64,000 nucleotides of DNA from Enoplolaimus lenunculus. Lineage: Eukaryota; Nematoda; Enoplea; Enoplida; Thoracostomopsidae. Location: positions 1 through 64,000 of the forward strand of contig JASANG010001013.1 of assembly GCA_030248215.1 (NCBI GenBank), read 5' to 3'. The translations under genes were made by a program, and so were the position numbers. The notes under the pieces were generated by a model. The model had not been told where the DNA came from. It was given only the letters and a program-made list of their open reading frames with translations, and did not search any database. Each line of letters opens with the position of its first letter. Within the stretch, counting starts at the first letter, position 1. Of the stretch, positions 48,001 through 59,290 are shown in pieces.

Positions 48001-50573
48001 GACGCACGATCCCGAGGATTTTCTCATTTCTTGTGCAACTGTTACTCATTATCTACTCTATGCGAGAAACAGTTACTCAACTTTTAGGTATTGGTGTATG
48101 GCCAGCTAGAGTTCTATTTTGGCTCTGCCCCTGAAATAATCATGATATTAGAAATAAGCCCTGGTTTATCAAACTAAACTAGAGAATTCGTCTGACTGAC
48201 GTTGCCGCACCTTTATATCTGACGACAACGGGCATCTGTGGCGATTTTTCAACGTAGTACCATACTACGACAAAACCAAAAAGCGTCACCCCCACTCTGG
48301 GTACATCTTTCCCTGTCCCTGGCCCAAGATTTTAGGCAAACAGTTCTATGATAGGAAAATTTAGTCTTGCCCATTTTAGAAATGTCGCCTGTTTTTTACT
48401 AGTAATTCCTGGTTTCGCACCTGCCGCATTCCATCTAAATCTTACTCCCTATTCACACGTGCACGATTTTGCTGCGAGAACTTGCAGCTGCAACTTGCAC
48501 TTGCAAGTTTTGTCCAAAATCCCGTTCGAAAAACTTGCAACTGCAAATAATTCATTAAAAATCACAGCTAGGAACTTTAGTTTTACATGTGTAATAATCA
48601 TGAAGTTCGCTGAATTAATTGCAGCCCCTTTCTCATTGGCTGATAACAAAATGCACGTTCTGCGTGTAATTTGCAGCTGCAACTTCTCGCTGCAAAAACT
48701 TGCACGTGTGAATAAGGTTTAACTTGCATTTTTTTATCAGCCACTGAGATAGCGGCTGCAATACATTCAGTGACCTTGTATGGTTATTCACACACGTGAA
48801 CATAATTCCTAGCTATAATTGTTAATGAATTATTTGCAGCTGCAAGTTTTTTGAACGGAAATTTTGGACAAAACTTGCAAGTGCAAGTTGCAACTGCAAG
48901 TCCTACCCGTAAAAACTTGCACGTGTGTATAGCGCTTTACCAATAGTCGTAATCACTGTAGTTGAAAAAAATACAGCAGTTCCAAACGTCCACGCCGAAT
49001 CAATATTGTGCGTATTATTTTGTGTTAAATTGAACACATTTTCGGTCAAACTTAAATTGGAAACACTCGCAGTTAAATCTTCAGCGGTCATTAAATGTTT
49101 CGAGTACGACTCATAGAGCACATGAGCATATTCTGAAAGCATCAATTCAAACTTGTCTTCAACGGAAGATTTTGTAGAAATTTCTTGGTGGTCTTCAGAG
49201 CTGGCGGGGCGTAAGTTATGGCATTCGCTTTGCACCAGTTGCAATAAGTATTGCAATATTTCGGCACGTTTTGAAGTAATATGACGTAGTCCAGTTAATT
49301 TACGTTCTACCTGAAATTAAACTAATTATACCCTTTTGTGTTTAAATATGTTTTATCTCAGTTCATGGCCCATATTCTCAAATGTGTATTGCACCTATCA
49401 TTAGTTAGCGATAGGTTTTCAAACTGACGAAAATCTGTAATTTACAGATCTCAAAATTGGTACAGAAGTAGGGCAAATGAAATGCAAACAATATGCTGTA
49501 TTTCGAACTTCAAAACGCGTTAGTGATAGATTTCGAGCTACTCGATTGGCTGGTTCGAAATTTTATTTGACCAATCATCAACTGGTAATAAGTGCTACAC
49601 ACATTTGAGAATACGGGCTCTAATTTCAACCTAGAATTTGAACAAGAGACTCCTGATCAAGGGTCGTTGTCACCATTCGACTGCAAAAGCTTAAACGGCA
49701 AGACGATACCAACACAGTGGACTCAAGTCCCTGGTCCTCATGGCGGATCCACAATTTACTAAAGGGTAATTGGCGAGATAAAGTAAAAAAACTCGCGAGC
49801 GTAACAAACTCAAAGACGAACGTTATTTTAGTGCTAAACCTTAATCCCAAATATTGATTTTGTTGTTGGAAGGGATATTTGATGTCCAAATGCTTTTAGG
49901 AATACATGGACTAGGTCCATTGTTTGTGTTTCAACTTACTTCGTACGGATGTTCGATATAATAAAATATAACGCCACCAAGGACTGCGTATAACAGTGAC
50001 ATGGCGACAAGTCCCAAATGTGGCAGTACAACTTTTGCTTTCTGAAACAAAAACTCGATGTTGTATCACTCGTGGCGGATCCATCAGATTCGATGGATTA
50101 GGATACGTTTGTTAAAGGATATTTTTTGTTGAGAAATTTTGACAATTTTCAAAAATATGGGTAACGTATATCACCAGTTTTGATAACTTGCTTTGGATTC
50201 TTCGAATCAGTGAGAATCCACATTTAACAAAGTTGATATGCCTTGCTTCTCTGCAAATTTTCACTCTGATGAATACCAATTGCGAGTGTTCTTCAGGTTG
50301 AAACCTTAACTGATGATAGGTGCTATACGCATTTGAGAATATGATCAAAATGTTATATATGTATATATAAATGCATACACATAAATATATGTATATATAA
50401 GGTAAGCTTACTTGTTTGACAATTTCGAACCGCGAGATATTTGGTTGACTTATGTCGCTACGATCACAATTATGTTTAATTTGTGAACAAAGATCTAACG
50501 CAGCGGATGAGGGATTACTGCTATTTTGGTTTTCAAAATTTGATAGACGACTAACTTTACCGTCAGAACGCAT
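45005..50573 (-). CDS. Two-pore-domain potassium channel (K2P), seven exons
   Basis: Forms a potassium leak channel in the plasma membrane. Coding exons on the minus strand: 50412-50573, 49940-50041, 48941-49310, 47589-47772, 46943-47126, 46525-46654 and 45005-45693. Phases match at every GT-AG junction (0, 0, 1, 2, 0, 1), giving 606 residues. M1 is [20 protein letters not shown]. An extracellular cap follows with N-glycosylation sites (NLSLTEN, NLTQNNT). Pore helix and filter P1 read [18 protein letters not shown]2 contains [18 protein letters not shown]. Then come an acidic M2-M3 loop, M3 [14 protein letters not shown], filter P2 [16 protein letters not shown]4 and a tail of about 190 residues. 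Both filters are intact. Introns split the first Gly codon of both GYG and GFG; the P1 position is a K2P hallmark. A TGA in frame directly precedes the first ATG, so MRSDGK is a genuine start for this form. Subfamily not assigned. Confidence 0.95.
45680..46205 (-). repeat. 34-bp array of duplicated splice acceptor and GFGD codons
   Basis: About 16 copies of a 34-bp unit. On the minus strand each reads CTGATTTATTTTAG followed by GTTTCGGTGACATCATT. That is the polypyrimidine tract, AG, and first 17 bases of the last K2P exon. The true acceptor at 45693/45694 is the innermost copy. The copy near 45985 matches the real exon bases exactly. Confidence 0.92.
46217..46345 (-). mobile_element. Family-2 element in a K2P intron
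   Basis: GTTGCGGATCCAGAAATTTC at the left and AGCGAGCAAAGCGAGCAAG further right, in reverse relative to 4081-4207. It abuts the 34-bp array. Confidence 0.7.
46375..46510. repeat. Family-10 dispersed repeat in a K2P intron
   Basis: GTACCCCTCTCTAAATAAAGG and CAACGCGTGCCGGGTATATTC match the copy at 60440-60580. It ends within about 15 bp of the exon at 46525. Confidence 0.6.
47145..47525. repeat. 15-bp minisatellite in a K2P intron
   Basis: About 25 tandem copies of GTTCAACTCAAATCC, with a few diverged units near 47385-47440. It lies 20 bp upstream of the acceptor of the exon at 46943-47126, so it takes up most of that intron. Frames open through it reflect the stop-free unit. Confidence 0.93.
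47876..48070 (-). mobile_element. Family-8 TTAA element, degenerate, in a K2P intron
   Basis: TTAACCTAAACTATTTCTCATATG at 47876-47899, with CATCACTCAAATGTAGGAGC and TTGACGCACGATCCCGAGG, resembles the reverse copy at 42996-43266. The right end is lost. Confidence 0.45.
48444..48718. mobile_element. Family-3 element in a K2P intron
   Basis: CCCTATTCACACGTGCACG at the left and GCACGTGTGAATAAGG at the right, with CAGCTGCAAC blocks. It is followed immediately by a second, inverted and truncated copy. Confidence 0.8.
48722..48940. mobile_element. Truncated family-3 element forming the K2P splice donor region
   Basis: The right end ACTTGCACGTGTGTATAGCGCT-TTAC abuts exon 48941-49310. On the minus strand the intron therefore begins GTAAAGCGCTATACACACG: the donor GT plus element terminus. 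The left end lacks its terminus. Confidence 0.8.
49368..49620. mobile_element. Family-6 element in a K2P intron
   Basis: GGCCCATATTCTCAAATGTG at the left and CACATTTGAGAATACGGGC at the right, inverted. CAATCATCAACTGGTAATAAG lies inside. Confidence 0.8.
49735..49870 (-). mobile_element. Family-2 element in a K2P intron
   Basis: ATGGCGGATCCACAATTTAC at the left, AACTCGCGAGCGTAACAAAC in the middle and TTTTAGTGCTAAACC near the right. Confidence 0.65.
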
Positions 50574-50739
50574 ATTTCAATTCGAATAATGACGTCATAC
50601 AATATTAGTCCAGTATTTTGAGTAATTTTAAAACAACGGAAAAACGAAAAAAGTTCGGATTATAATGCATCAAACGGTTGTTGATGGCCAAAAACGCAAC
50701 GAGTCCTAAAGCATTTTGTACCCTTGGAACTAAGGTTAT

Positions 50740-50935
50740 GACCCATGTATAAAACAGGGCCGGAACAATAGTATAAGCATATTCCTAAGCACATGCGAAA
50801 GGATGAGCGTATTTCTAAGGTTTAGCCTAAACCTAAACCAAAGCACACAAGTAAGTCTAAAGCTTAAGCTGACTCTATTACAGCCCTGTAGGAAAACGAT
50901 CCGGCCCTGTTCTATACATGGGCCAAGGTTATAAT
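50740..50935. mobile_element. Family-1 element upstream of the K2P first exon
   Basis: CCCATGTATAAAACAGGGCC at the left and CCTGTTCTATACATGGGCC at the right. It lies 170 bp upstream of the proximal ATG. Confidence 0.8.
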
Positions 50936-51983
50936 TGGAAATTAAACGTAAGCCTTCGTTCTGTAACCAATGCACAGACCATATCTTATTTCGTCATTTT
51001 TTATTAATATTGTAAATATTCAAATTGAATTATGATGCGAACTCTGTCACTCCATTTCAAATTTAAACTCAAGTTATTTTCAATCGATAGTCTCAGGTGT
51101 TGACCCTCAAGTCTTATTCCTGACTCGTTAACCATTTACTTCTATGCGAGCTTATGTTTTTAAACATTCAAATTTAAATATAATATATTTCAACTTAAAT
51201 TTTGTACGATTAGTGGATAAAATCTAAAATTTACTTCCTTGTTGACTAAGCTTTGGTTCAAATTTGAAATGTTACAGATTGGCAGACAAGACGTATGAAA
51301 AACAACTTCACACCTTTACATCATTGGCGCTAGTACATCATTTTATTGAATTATTATAAACCTGGTCATATAAATATATATACATATATATTAATATATA
51401 TGTATATATATATATATATATATCTGAAGTGTACGGTCATTCCACAGGAAAAAGCTAAGTTTGAGTTAAAATTGAATTATAAAACTTGAAAAAACGTTCG
51501 GAAATCTTGTGGATTTGAGTAAAACTTTGTTCCTTCTCAAAATCTTTGTCTGAGATTATGGGTTATATCGCATTTTTTGCTTTTGATGCTGTTGAAAGGC
51601 CTGTGTTAGTTTTAGTTTCGTACCTTTTCCAACGGAATTATAGAGTAGGGTGTTAGGTTTTAGACTAATTTTTTCCTTAGGCTTAGGCTTAAACATAGTT
51701 AATAGTCGTGCATCCTGATATGAACATTTCAAGAGAAGGCAAGAAACTTGTATGTATACGTATTATTTTTAATGTTAGAATGAAATATTGACCTGGAGGG
51801 GTGATTTGTCTGGGGAGTTGTTTCCACCCTCACTCCCTTAGACGAAACTCTATTAAAGTAATCTTTGCCTGTAAACTATATTTATTGCTTATACCTAGGC
51901 TTAGAATTAGACTTCTTCATAGGTTTAGGTTAAAGGTTCAGGTATATGTGTGTATGCTACTGCTGTGCCTTTAATTAATAGGT
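50936..51983. other. Between K2P proximal and distal 5' exons
   Basis: An AT-rich palindromic TATATA tract lies at 51374-51424. A family-1 fragment lies at about 51635-51695. No exon is seen. Confidence 0.5.
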
Positions 51984-52178
51984 AGGGCAGCGTTATACTT
52001 TTAATGACATCCGGCGCTGTTCGTTACAGATCCGGTGCATGTTTATTACCGCCCGGCACTTTAAACAACACACGTGTATTGTCGCATGGCACACAATATT
52101 CATTGATAAACAAACGTTTTTTGACGTGCGGCGCCCTCCATCGAAGGACCGACAAGTATAACGCCACCCTAAGTTTGG
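51984..52178. mobile_element. Family-7 hairpin element
   Basis: AGGGCAGCGTTATACTTTT at the left and AAGTATAACGCCACCCT at the right. It lies just 3' of the exon at 52219-52313 in the direction of transcription. Confidence 0.75.
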
Positions 52179-52218
52179 CCATTTATCCCACCACAGCAAG
52201 AAACCAATGATTCAGTAC

Positions 52219-53282
52219 CTCTTTCCAGCGCAAGATTCGACTCAGCCGTTTTTGGCGACTTCCTTCTCGGTAACACACAGGGCGGTCGCTGTTTTGGTCA
52301 TCGCTGATTGCATCTAAAACATCAAATCTAAACCATTTTCTTAAATTAAGCTAAAACGCAAATGTTCTAAGAAAATATTGTAAGCGAAGTTTAATTGATG
52401 GAAAACTGCGTAAAAATACGTATGTGGGACGTTCCAGCTTTAGATTTAAAATCAATAATAAACAATGAAACTTTCATTTGAATTGGTGGTGCAACTGAAA
52501 CGCAATTCAATAAAGTGTATCGGTCTAAGCATTAAACCACAATTTGAACCCAATCAAACTTACCATCAAAGAATACAGGCGGTTGAGTCGCACTATAGGC
52601 TCTACGTGCACTAGCAGTTGTCGGTTTAAACGCCGAAGTGGCATAAACCGGATGTGGGACCGCAGAAGAACTTTGGTTCCTGAACCGGACCACGCCATAC
52701 GTCGCACGGCGGCCAGTAACAAAATACGGCCGACGCGTGAACCCAGCCGTAGAATTTCGGTCCTTTTGATGGATGAGTAACGGCCTTTCGAATTGGGCCC
52801 CTGGCCTTTGTGAAGGAAACGCAAGTGTATCTGGATCGTTTGGTTTTTGTGATGTCGGAACTGGCGGAGGGATTGGCATTAAATTTGAACGGCAGTTGAA
52901 ATTTTCGGAGCTCGGCGGTTTAAATTGAGCACAATTTTGAATTAAATGAACCCGGGATGGGGGAATGCTTGGAGCATTAAGGGTCAAGGGAAGTTTCAGG
53001 TGGTGGGCGGTAGAATGGTTTGCGGAGGACTTGGTCATATCATTTGCAGAGGTCGAGAAAGAGACCTTTGAATAATGGCCGAGATAGGAAACTTTTTTGA
53101 CCGGGTTGTTCTGGTTTTTAAACGCCAAGCCTTGGTCTCCAGGGCTCGGCGGTTGCTGGTTGGACAGTGACAGGCTTGATTTTGAATGGACCAAGCATGT
53201 GCTTTTTGCAACGGCATCTTGTAACGTTTCCATCGAGTTGTACCATTTGGTTTGATTGGCAAGAGATAAAACGTCATTTGAA
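52219..53282 (-). CDS. Alternative 5' exons, probably of the K2P gene
   Basis: Two exons on the minus strand: 52564-53282 (acceptor TTTCAG, donor GTAAGT) and 52219-52313 (acceptor TTTTAG, donor GTACTG). They encode a Ser/Pro/Asn-rich segment without known domains (QPPSPGDQG, PPPVPTSQKP), then FFDDAISDDQ and a basic end, KRLSRILRWKE. Phases agree (1 between them, 0 at the end). Phase 0 fits the K2P exon at 49940-50041, which would give [17 protein letters not shown], a natural cytosolic lead-in to M1. The coding frame continues above the first internal Met (53233) to the acceptor at 53283, so the start lies in a further exon not found. Alternatively this is a separate gene ending at a TAA at 52183-52185 if the weak donor is not used. 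Confidence 0.65.
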
Positions 53283-53589
53283 CTGAAATTGAGAATTTAA
53301 AAATTGAAACAAAAATTAAAATAAATTTTGAAATGATCATCCCACTAGTCTTATGTAATTTTGAGACAAGTGTCATATATTAAAAAATTATTCGCTAAAT
53401 CTGGTTTAAAATTAATTTAAATACAGTGACTTGGAAGCAGACACGTCCTAAAGCCGAACTGTGAGTTAAAAATTGATATATTTAAGTCAAGAAAGAAACT
53501 TAACTTTTCGGATCGAAATTTTTGATAAATTGACAGACTCTGGATGTGTTACTGCAAGTAGCTCAAGCGAAAATCTGTGTCCATTTTTG
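53283..53589. other. Upstream of the distal K2P exons
   Basis: AT-rich; no convincing exon with a matching phase-2 donor was found. Confidence 0.4.
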
Positions 53590-53800
53590 TGGCCCATGTA
53601 AAGATCAGGGGCGGAACGTTCTTCTGCCGAAGTAGAATAGAGTAAGCTTAAGCTTTAAATTAATATTTTTTGCTTGGCTTAGACATAGGCTTAGGCGTAG
53701 GCTTAGAAATATGGTCAATCTTGCACTTCGGCTCAGGCTTACGCTTAGGCTTAGGAATATGCTTATAATACTGTTCCGCCCCTGTTCTTTACATTGGTCA
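53590..53800. mobile_element. Family-1 TTAGGC element
   Basis: GGCCCATGTAAAGATCAGGG at the left and CTGTTCTTTACATTGGTC at the right. Confidence 0.85.
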
Positions 53801-55504
53801 TTTTTGTTATAGAAATAAAACAAGTTTCGTCATTTTTTCGCTCAAACTTGTTATTATAAGTAAGGTATATATCGTGCAATTTTTCACAACAGATATGCTG
53901 CAATTGTTCGAAATGAAAGAAAAGTTACGAAATTCATCCAAAATGTTAACAATTTCGATGCATCCGCTATTTTTTGTTCGATATTTTACAAAGTTCCGGT
54001 GAATGTTTGCACGCCTCAAAATTGAGTTGAAAGTAAAATAAAACATCTTTGATTTTTTTACACTTCAATATCCGTTCTCCGTTTCCGTTTCCTAATATTT
54101 CGATCACTATTCGTTTCCGTTTCCGTTATTTTTACTATCAGTTTACACCCTGCCTCCGACTAAAATCAAAGCTACGAAATTTAAGTAAAATCTTAACTCA
54201 AGTGGGAATTCGACTTAAGTCGTGCTTCTGCAATTCAGCTAATTTCTTCCACCAAAACGTCCTGAAAATCCACCTATAAACAGACAGTATCCCGTACAAA
54301 AGGATGTTTTGTACCCTGGACAACTTACTCAAAGTTTAACTGATGCATTTGTGAAGGTATATTTCGCTTACAAGACATTGTTGTATTATTTTCGACTTAG
54401 ATATATTTTTCAATTATTTTTCATTACAAGTTCTATTAAAGCCTGTTGGCATTAAAGCTTATGATGAATTAATTACTTAATCGCACGCTGTGATAAATTA
54501 GTAAACAATCGGCAAAGTTTAAAATTAGTAAAGCACATTTAAAATGGTTAATATAGCACTATAATGAATCAGAAAGGTCAAAAAATAACTGAATTTATGA
54601 TGAGGTCAAAACGCTTTTCTTGCTCGTTCTGCATCGTTTACAAAAACGCTTCCGGAATTTTTGTTCCGGCCGGAATTCATGAAAAAATTCAATTCCTGTT
54701 CCTGTTCCTGTTGCTGCGTTCAAAGATGCAGGTACCGGAATTCATACGGTTTCGGGGCAAATTACTCGTAATCGTTTAAATTTCGGAAACTTTGTCTTTG
54801 AAACATTGGTATTTTGAAACGAGTGTTTCGGCAATTATAGTTCAATTTTATCGATAAAACGTTTCGAATGTTTTCTCGCAAAACTTTATAATGAAACAGC
54901 TGAAAATTCGCTCAACCTATTTTTTGGCAAGTTGTCTAAAAAGTCCAACAGTAATTCGGCGCCGAAAATTATTTTCAAATTCCAGTTTCTGTTCCTGTTC
55001 CAGTTCGTGCAAAGAGATTCAATGCCTGTTCCTGTTCCGGTTCCGGCAAAATTGAGTTCCTGTTGGAACCATAATATGTATAAGACCTAATTCATAATCT
55101 TGTCCGTATTGGTGCAGAGTTAGAACGAGTAACACGGTAACCTTTGTAATACAAAATATCAACTCGAAGTTTCATAATCAAGTAAAATATGCGTTTTAAT
55201 TTCGCGTGAAAACGTCAAAAAGTTTCTCAATATTTTGTCATAAAAACTAATTAAATTGTTTAAAATAAAACCCCGAGTTCAATCGAAACTTAAAAGCTGA
55301 GTATCTACAAAGTTGATTTTGTGGCATGGAACGTTGCCGAAAGCAACAAAATTTTGTCAAAATAATAACGCCGTTCAATTGGACGCCTGCGGTGTTAATT
55401 TTTAGCCAATTTCCCATATTATGATGTACTGTACAAAGGTGAAAAATTGCCAGAGCCGGATGCATATTAACTCTGATGTTATTCCTCGCAGGCAGAGTAT
55501 CATA
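53801..55504. other. Intergenic AT-rich
   Basis: TTCCTGTTCCTGTTCC-type and CCGTTTCCGTTTCC simple tracts lie near 54070-54130, 54690-54720 and 54990-55060. No gene is recognised. Confidence 0.5.
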
Positions 55505-55862
55505 TATCAGCCAGTGTGTATAGAATAGGGCCGTAACAGCAGTATAACCATATCGGCCCATGTAAAGATCTGGGGGCGGAACATTTGTCTGTGTGATTAG
55601 AAAAGAGTAAGCTTATGTTTTAGACGAATTTTTTTGCTCGGCTTAGGTTTAGGCTTAGGCGTAGGAATATGCCCATTCTTTACGCGTAGGCTTAGGCTTA
55701 GGCTTAAGAATATGCATATAATACTGTTCCGCCCCTGTTCTTCACATTGGCCGCATATACCTAAACCTAAACCTAACCGTAATAATGAGCTTATACCTAA
55801 CCCCTAAGCAAAATATCAATCTAATGCTGCAGAAAAACGTTCCCCCTGATTTTACATAGACC
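55505..55862. mobile_element. Family-1 element inserted into another family-1 element
   Basis: The outer copy begins near 55518 (TAGAATAGGGCCGTAACAG) and is interrupted after ACCATAT. It resumes at about 55753 with GCATATACCTAAACC and ends near 55862. The inner copy, about 55556-55752, is complete (GGCCCATGTAAAGATCTGG to TCTTCACATTGGCC). CATAT on both sides looks like the target duplication. Confidence 0.75.
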
Positions 55863-56488
55863 CATATATTTATGCTTTTTTAGCTTTTTCCGTTGTATAA
55901 ATTTGAGTCTATAAAAAGCTCCAGAGAAAGTTGCAACATTTGAAACCTAAAAACCGACTGCAAAATTACTATTAAAAAATTTCAAAAATGCGGAAAAAAT
56001 AGTTTTTTTAGTGCAAAATATGGTATTCATCAATCATTATTTATGTTCAGTTGAAATGCTATTGCAGTCTCATGTGTTAAGCTGCAGTCGATTAAACAAC
56101 GACCATATGTGTGTACATTTTAGTATTTCTACAATTCTATCCTGGATTTGGCTTATTACAACCCGTTGAACCGTGGCGATACATAAACCATTTCCGGCAG
56201 TGTCCTGTATTTTGTTGGTCAGTAATTTTAATATTTTTTGCAAAATGACATACAATACAAGCAATTTTTCGACATATTTCAGAGAGTAGCCGGATATTCG
56301 TTTTCGTGTTCTTTTCCGGTAAGGTTGGTTTCTGTTTCCGTTATGAAAATACCGAAAATTCTGCTGATTTTACGCTCAGAATTAGTTATAAATCACGTAT
56401 CGCTATTTTTCGTTACAGATGCGATTCCGTAACAAATTTTCGTTAGTAACCTCTGTATGAAATTTATAGCTAACGCTATTTTGCACAC
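55863..56488. other. Intergenic
   Basis: No gene or element is recognised. Confidence 0.45.
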
Positions 56489-56730
56489 ACTGTAAATTCC
56501 AGCTAGTTGATTTTAACTCAGAATGAGTTAAATCCGCTTAGAAGTCTGAGCACTGAATCTTTCAGAAATCAGAATTATAAATTGATTGAACTCATTTTGA
56601 GTTAAGTAACTCACCCGGAATTAAATCATCTCAAATTGAGTAAGTATTTTTACTGTTGTTACTCAAAAATAACCATAAATAACTAATTCTCCCTCTGACT
56701 TGATTAATCAACTCATTGAAATTTACAGTG
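56489..56730. mobile_element. Family-5 element
   Basis: CACTGTAAATTCCAGCTAG at the left and CATTGAAATTTACAGTG at the right. Confidence 0.85.
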
Positions 56731-57299
56731 CAGTATATTTTACAAAAAAAGCATTTCAGCCTTATCAATGTTTTTAGTTTTTTTCACAATAATTTTGTTA
56801 ATTTATTTTTGGCAGAATCGCACCTCAGCTTTATGGCTGTCATTGCAAATCAAGAAAAAATCTAAAAATATATTTAAAATTACAAGAAAATATCACTTTT
56901 CCTGTCTGCCAAAACCAATGTCTACGTTCACTTTACTTCTCGTTCTTTCTCACAAACCTACATTTCAAAGAAAAAAAACCGAATATACCAACAATTGTTT
57001 TGAATAGAAAAAAATACGTTCATTTTTACTATTTAAATAGCAATAAACCAGAACATAAACGTTTTTGGCACGTTTCGACTCGAGTTGTGCCCTCGACGTA
57101 GGATGCGGCCGGTTCTGATTCAGGCAAAAATTTTGACGGAAAATTCTCAGCAATTTTGGCAGCGTAATTTTTCGTGTTTTTCTAAATGTAGTTTCGTTCA
57201 GTGAGTTTAGTTGTAAATTTTGGGTAAACTTGGAAGTTTCAATTATTTTACGTGCTCTGAAATACAAAAGAATACTTTGAAAACACGTTTTACAGCCGA

Positions 57300-57551
57300 C
57301 ACTGTAAATTGCCATGAGTTGATTAATCAGTTCAGCTAAAGAGTTGGTTATTTCTGAATTAATATCAGTAAACATTACCTCACTATGAGTTGAGTTGATT
57401 CTCACTCTGAGTTGAGTTGACTTTGGGTAAGTTGATTAATTAACTCAGAATGAATTGAATCAACTGAAAATTCTGAGTTCTGATAGACCTAACTCAGACT
57501 GACTGGTTCAACTCATTCCGAGTTAAAATCAACTCACTGAAACTTACAGTG
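57300..57551. mobile_element. Family-5 element
   Basis: CACTGTAAATTGCCATGAG at the left and CTCACTGAAACTTACAGTG at the right. Internal GAGTTGAGTTGATTCTCAC repeats are seen. Confidence 0.85.
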
Positions 57552-57954
57552 CAGTGTACGATTAAATCAATTTACATGATTTTAGACATCTGATTTTGTT
57601 TCACTTCCGGCTTCGGTTTCAGCTCCGGCAAGTTTTGTCAAGTTCCGGTTCAGGCTTGTGCTTTTTCCACCTCTGACTAAACCTGGTTTATAGAGTTGTG
57701 AATTCTGCAATCTCAACACGGTCATAAGCTTCTATAATTTTCTATAAATTATTATATCATGCAAGTTGTTCATCTGAACCTTAAAATGTGTTTGTTAACC
57801 AATGTACGTGAGTTGAAATATGTAATGAATAAATTTTCACTTAGACACTGGCCGTAAACTATAACGCTAAGTTTTAAAATTCCAAAATTCCATAAAAGCC
57901 CAAAAAATATCTTTCGCAACCGAAAATCACTAATTCGCCAACAATCATATTTCA

Positions 57955-58468
57955 TATAAGCATATTGCTAAGCCTAAGCCTAAGCCTAAACCTCAGCGTA
58001 AGAATAAGCATATTAGGAAGCCTAAGCCTAAGCCTAAACCTCAGCGTAAAAATAAGCATATTAGGAAGCCTAAGCCTAAGCCTAAACCTCAGCGTAAGAA
58101 TAAGCATATTAGGAAGCCTAAGCCTAAGCCTAAACCTAATCGCATGGATGAATCTATTCCTAAGACTAAGCCTAAACCTAATCGCACGGACGAATCTATT
58201 CCTAAGACTAAGCCTAAACCTAAGCCTGAGCGTAAGAATGAGCATACTACTAAGCGTAAGCCTAAGCCTAAGCCTAACCTTAAGCCTAAAACTAAGCGTA
58301 TGGACGAGCCTATTCCTAAAGCTTAAGCCTGAGCGCAAGAATGAGCCTATTCCTAAGCCTAAGCCCAATCCTAAGCCTAAGCCTAAGCAAAAAAATTGGT
58401 TTAAATTTTAAAATGACTCTATTATAGCCCGTCCGGAAAACAGTCCTGCTCTGTTCTATACATTGGCC
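57955..58468. mobile_element. Family-1 element with a long CCTAAG array
   Basis: The longest array in the window. Blocks of CCTAAGCC alternate with CAGCGTAAGAATAAGCAT or CGCATGGATGAATC spacers. Three near-identical blocks of about 62 bp occur at 57965-58140. The right end (CTGTTCTATACATTGGCC) is intact and the left inverted end is missing. Long open frames on both strands are the repeat. Confidence 0.85.
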
Positions 58469-59163
58469 AGTTTTATTACCAGTTTCTTCAATTCAATACA
58501 GCCACGAAATCGCAACGATTAAGTATTTTTCAAATTATTCAACTGAACCGTAAACATTAATCGCTGCACTGTAGGATATCTACTATAGCAACACCATCAT
58601 AACAATTACTAAGCTTACGATTTAGGAATTGCTTTTAAACCTGGGAGACAGGGTCGGGGGGGGGGGGGGGTCAGAATAGTACTTGCAAAAACAAAACATG
58701 ATGTAAATTTAACGGTAATGTTGTATTCTTTGGGTTGGCGAGCGAAGGTGATTAAAGCATTTCGGTAACCCTTGCGTGATGCCAACTTTCGCGTATTTCG
58801 GAATCTTTGGCTTTATCCAATTATACCTAACATTGCATAAAACGCCCTACTTATAGACTCATCATTTAGGTTTGTTTGTATCGCAACCATTGTGACGTAT
58901 TCGTACTTTATAGCATTGATTATGCTCATTCTACCGCTTAGGCTTAGGCTTCGGCTTAGGCTTAGGAATATGCTTATAATACTGTTCCGCCCCTGTTCTT
59001 TGCATAGGCCAAACCATGTAAGTAAATACTGAAAAATAAGAAAAAACTCTGCAACTCATGAAAGAAACAACTATACTTCAATCAGACCGGAACTAACGAG
59101 CAGTTTGCCTCTCTCAAGGCAAGCTTTGCTGCAAAATAGTGTTGGCTTAAAACTTGATACAGG
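58469..59163. other. Intergenic
   Basis: A G run lies at 58654-58670. A family-1 right-end fragment lies at about 58928-59012 (TTAGGCTTAGGC to GTTCTTTGCATAGGCC). No gene is seen. Confidence 0.5.
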
Positions 59164-59290
59164 TACAATGCGAAAAATGGTGAGCCAAATTGACTCTCTC
59201 AGAAATAGGCTTTTCGGAACTACACAAATTGGAGTTAAAATTCGACTCCCGTACGTTGACGCTGGCATAGTCGATGTGAAACTGAAATTT
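59164..59290. mobile_element. Family-4 element, truncated
   Basis: ACAATGCGAAAAATGGTGAG and CCAAATTGACTCTCTCAG at the left. The right inverted end is absent. Confidence 0.6.

Noticed and set aside
48348-48722. A + strand gene overlapping the K2P intron
   Set aside because: Most of the frame is the family-3 element at 48444-48718.
56965-57405. Minus-strand frame of 146 codons
   Set aside because: Its first part overlaps a family-5 element and the rest is Lys/Phe/Asn-rich without a recognisable domain or splice site.
57952-58411. Long overlapping frames on both strands (Leu/Ser- or Lys/Pro-rich)
   Set aside because: Both arise from the CCTAAG/TTAGGC array of a family-1 element.
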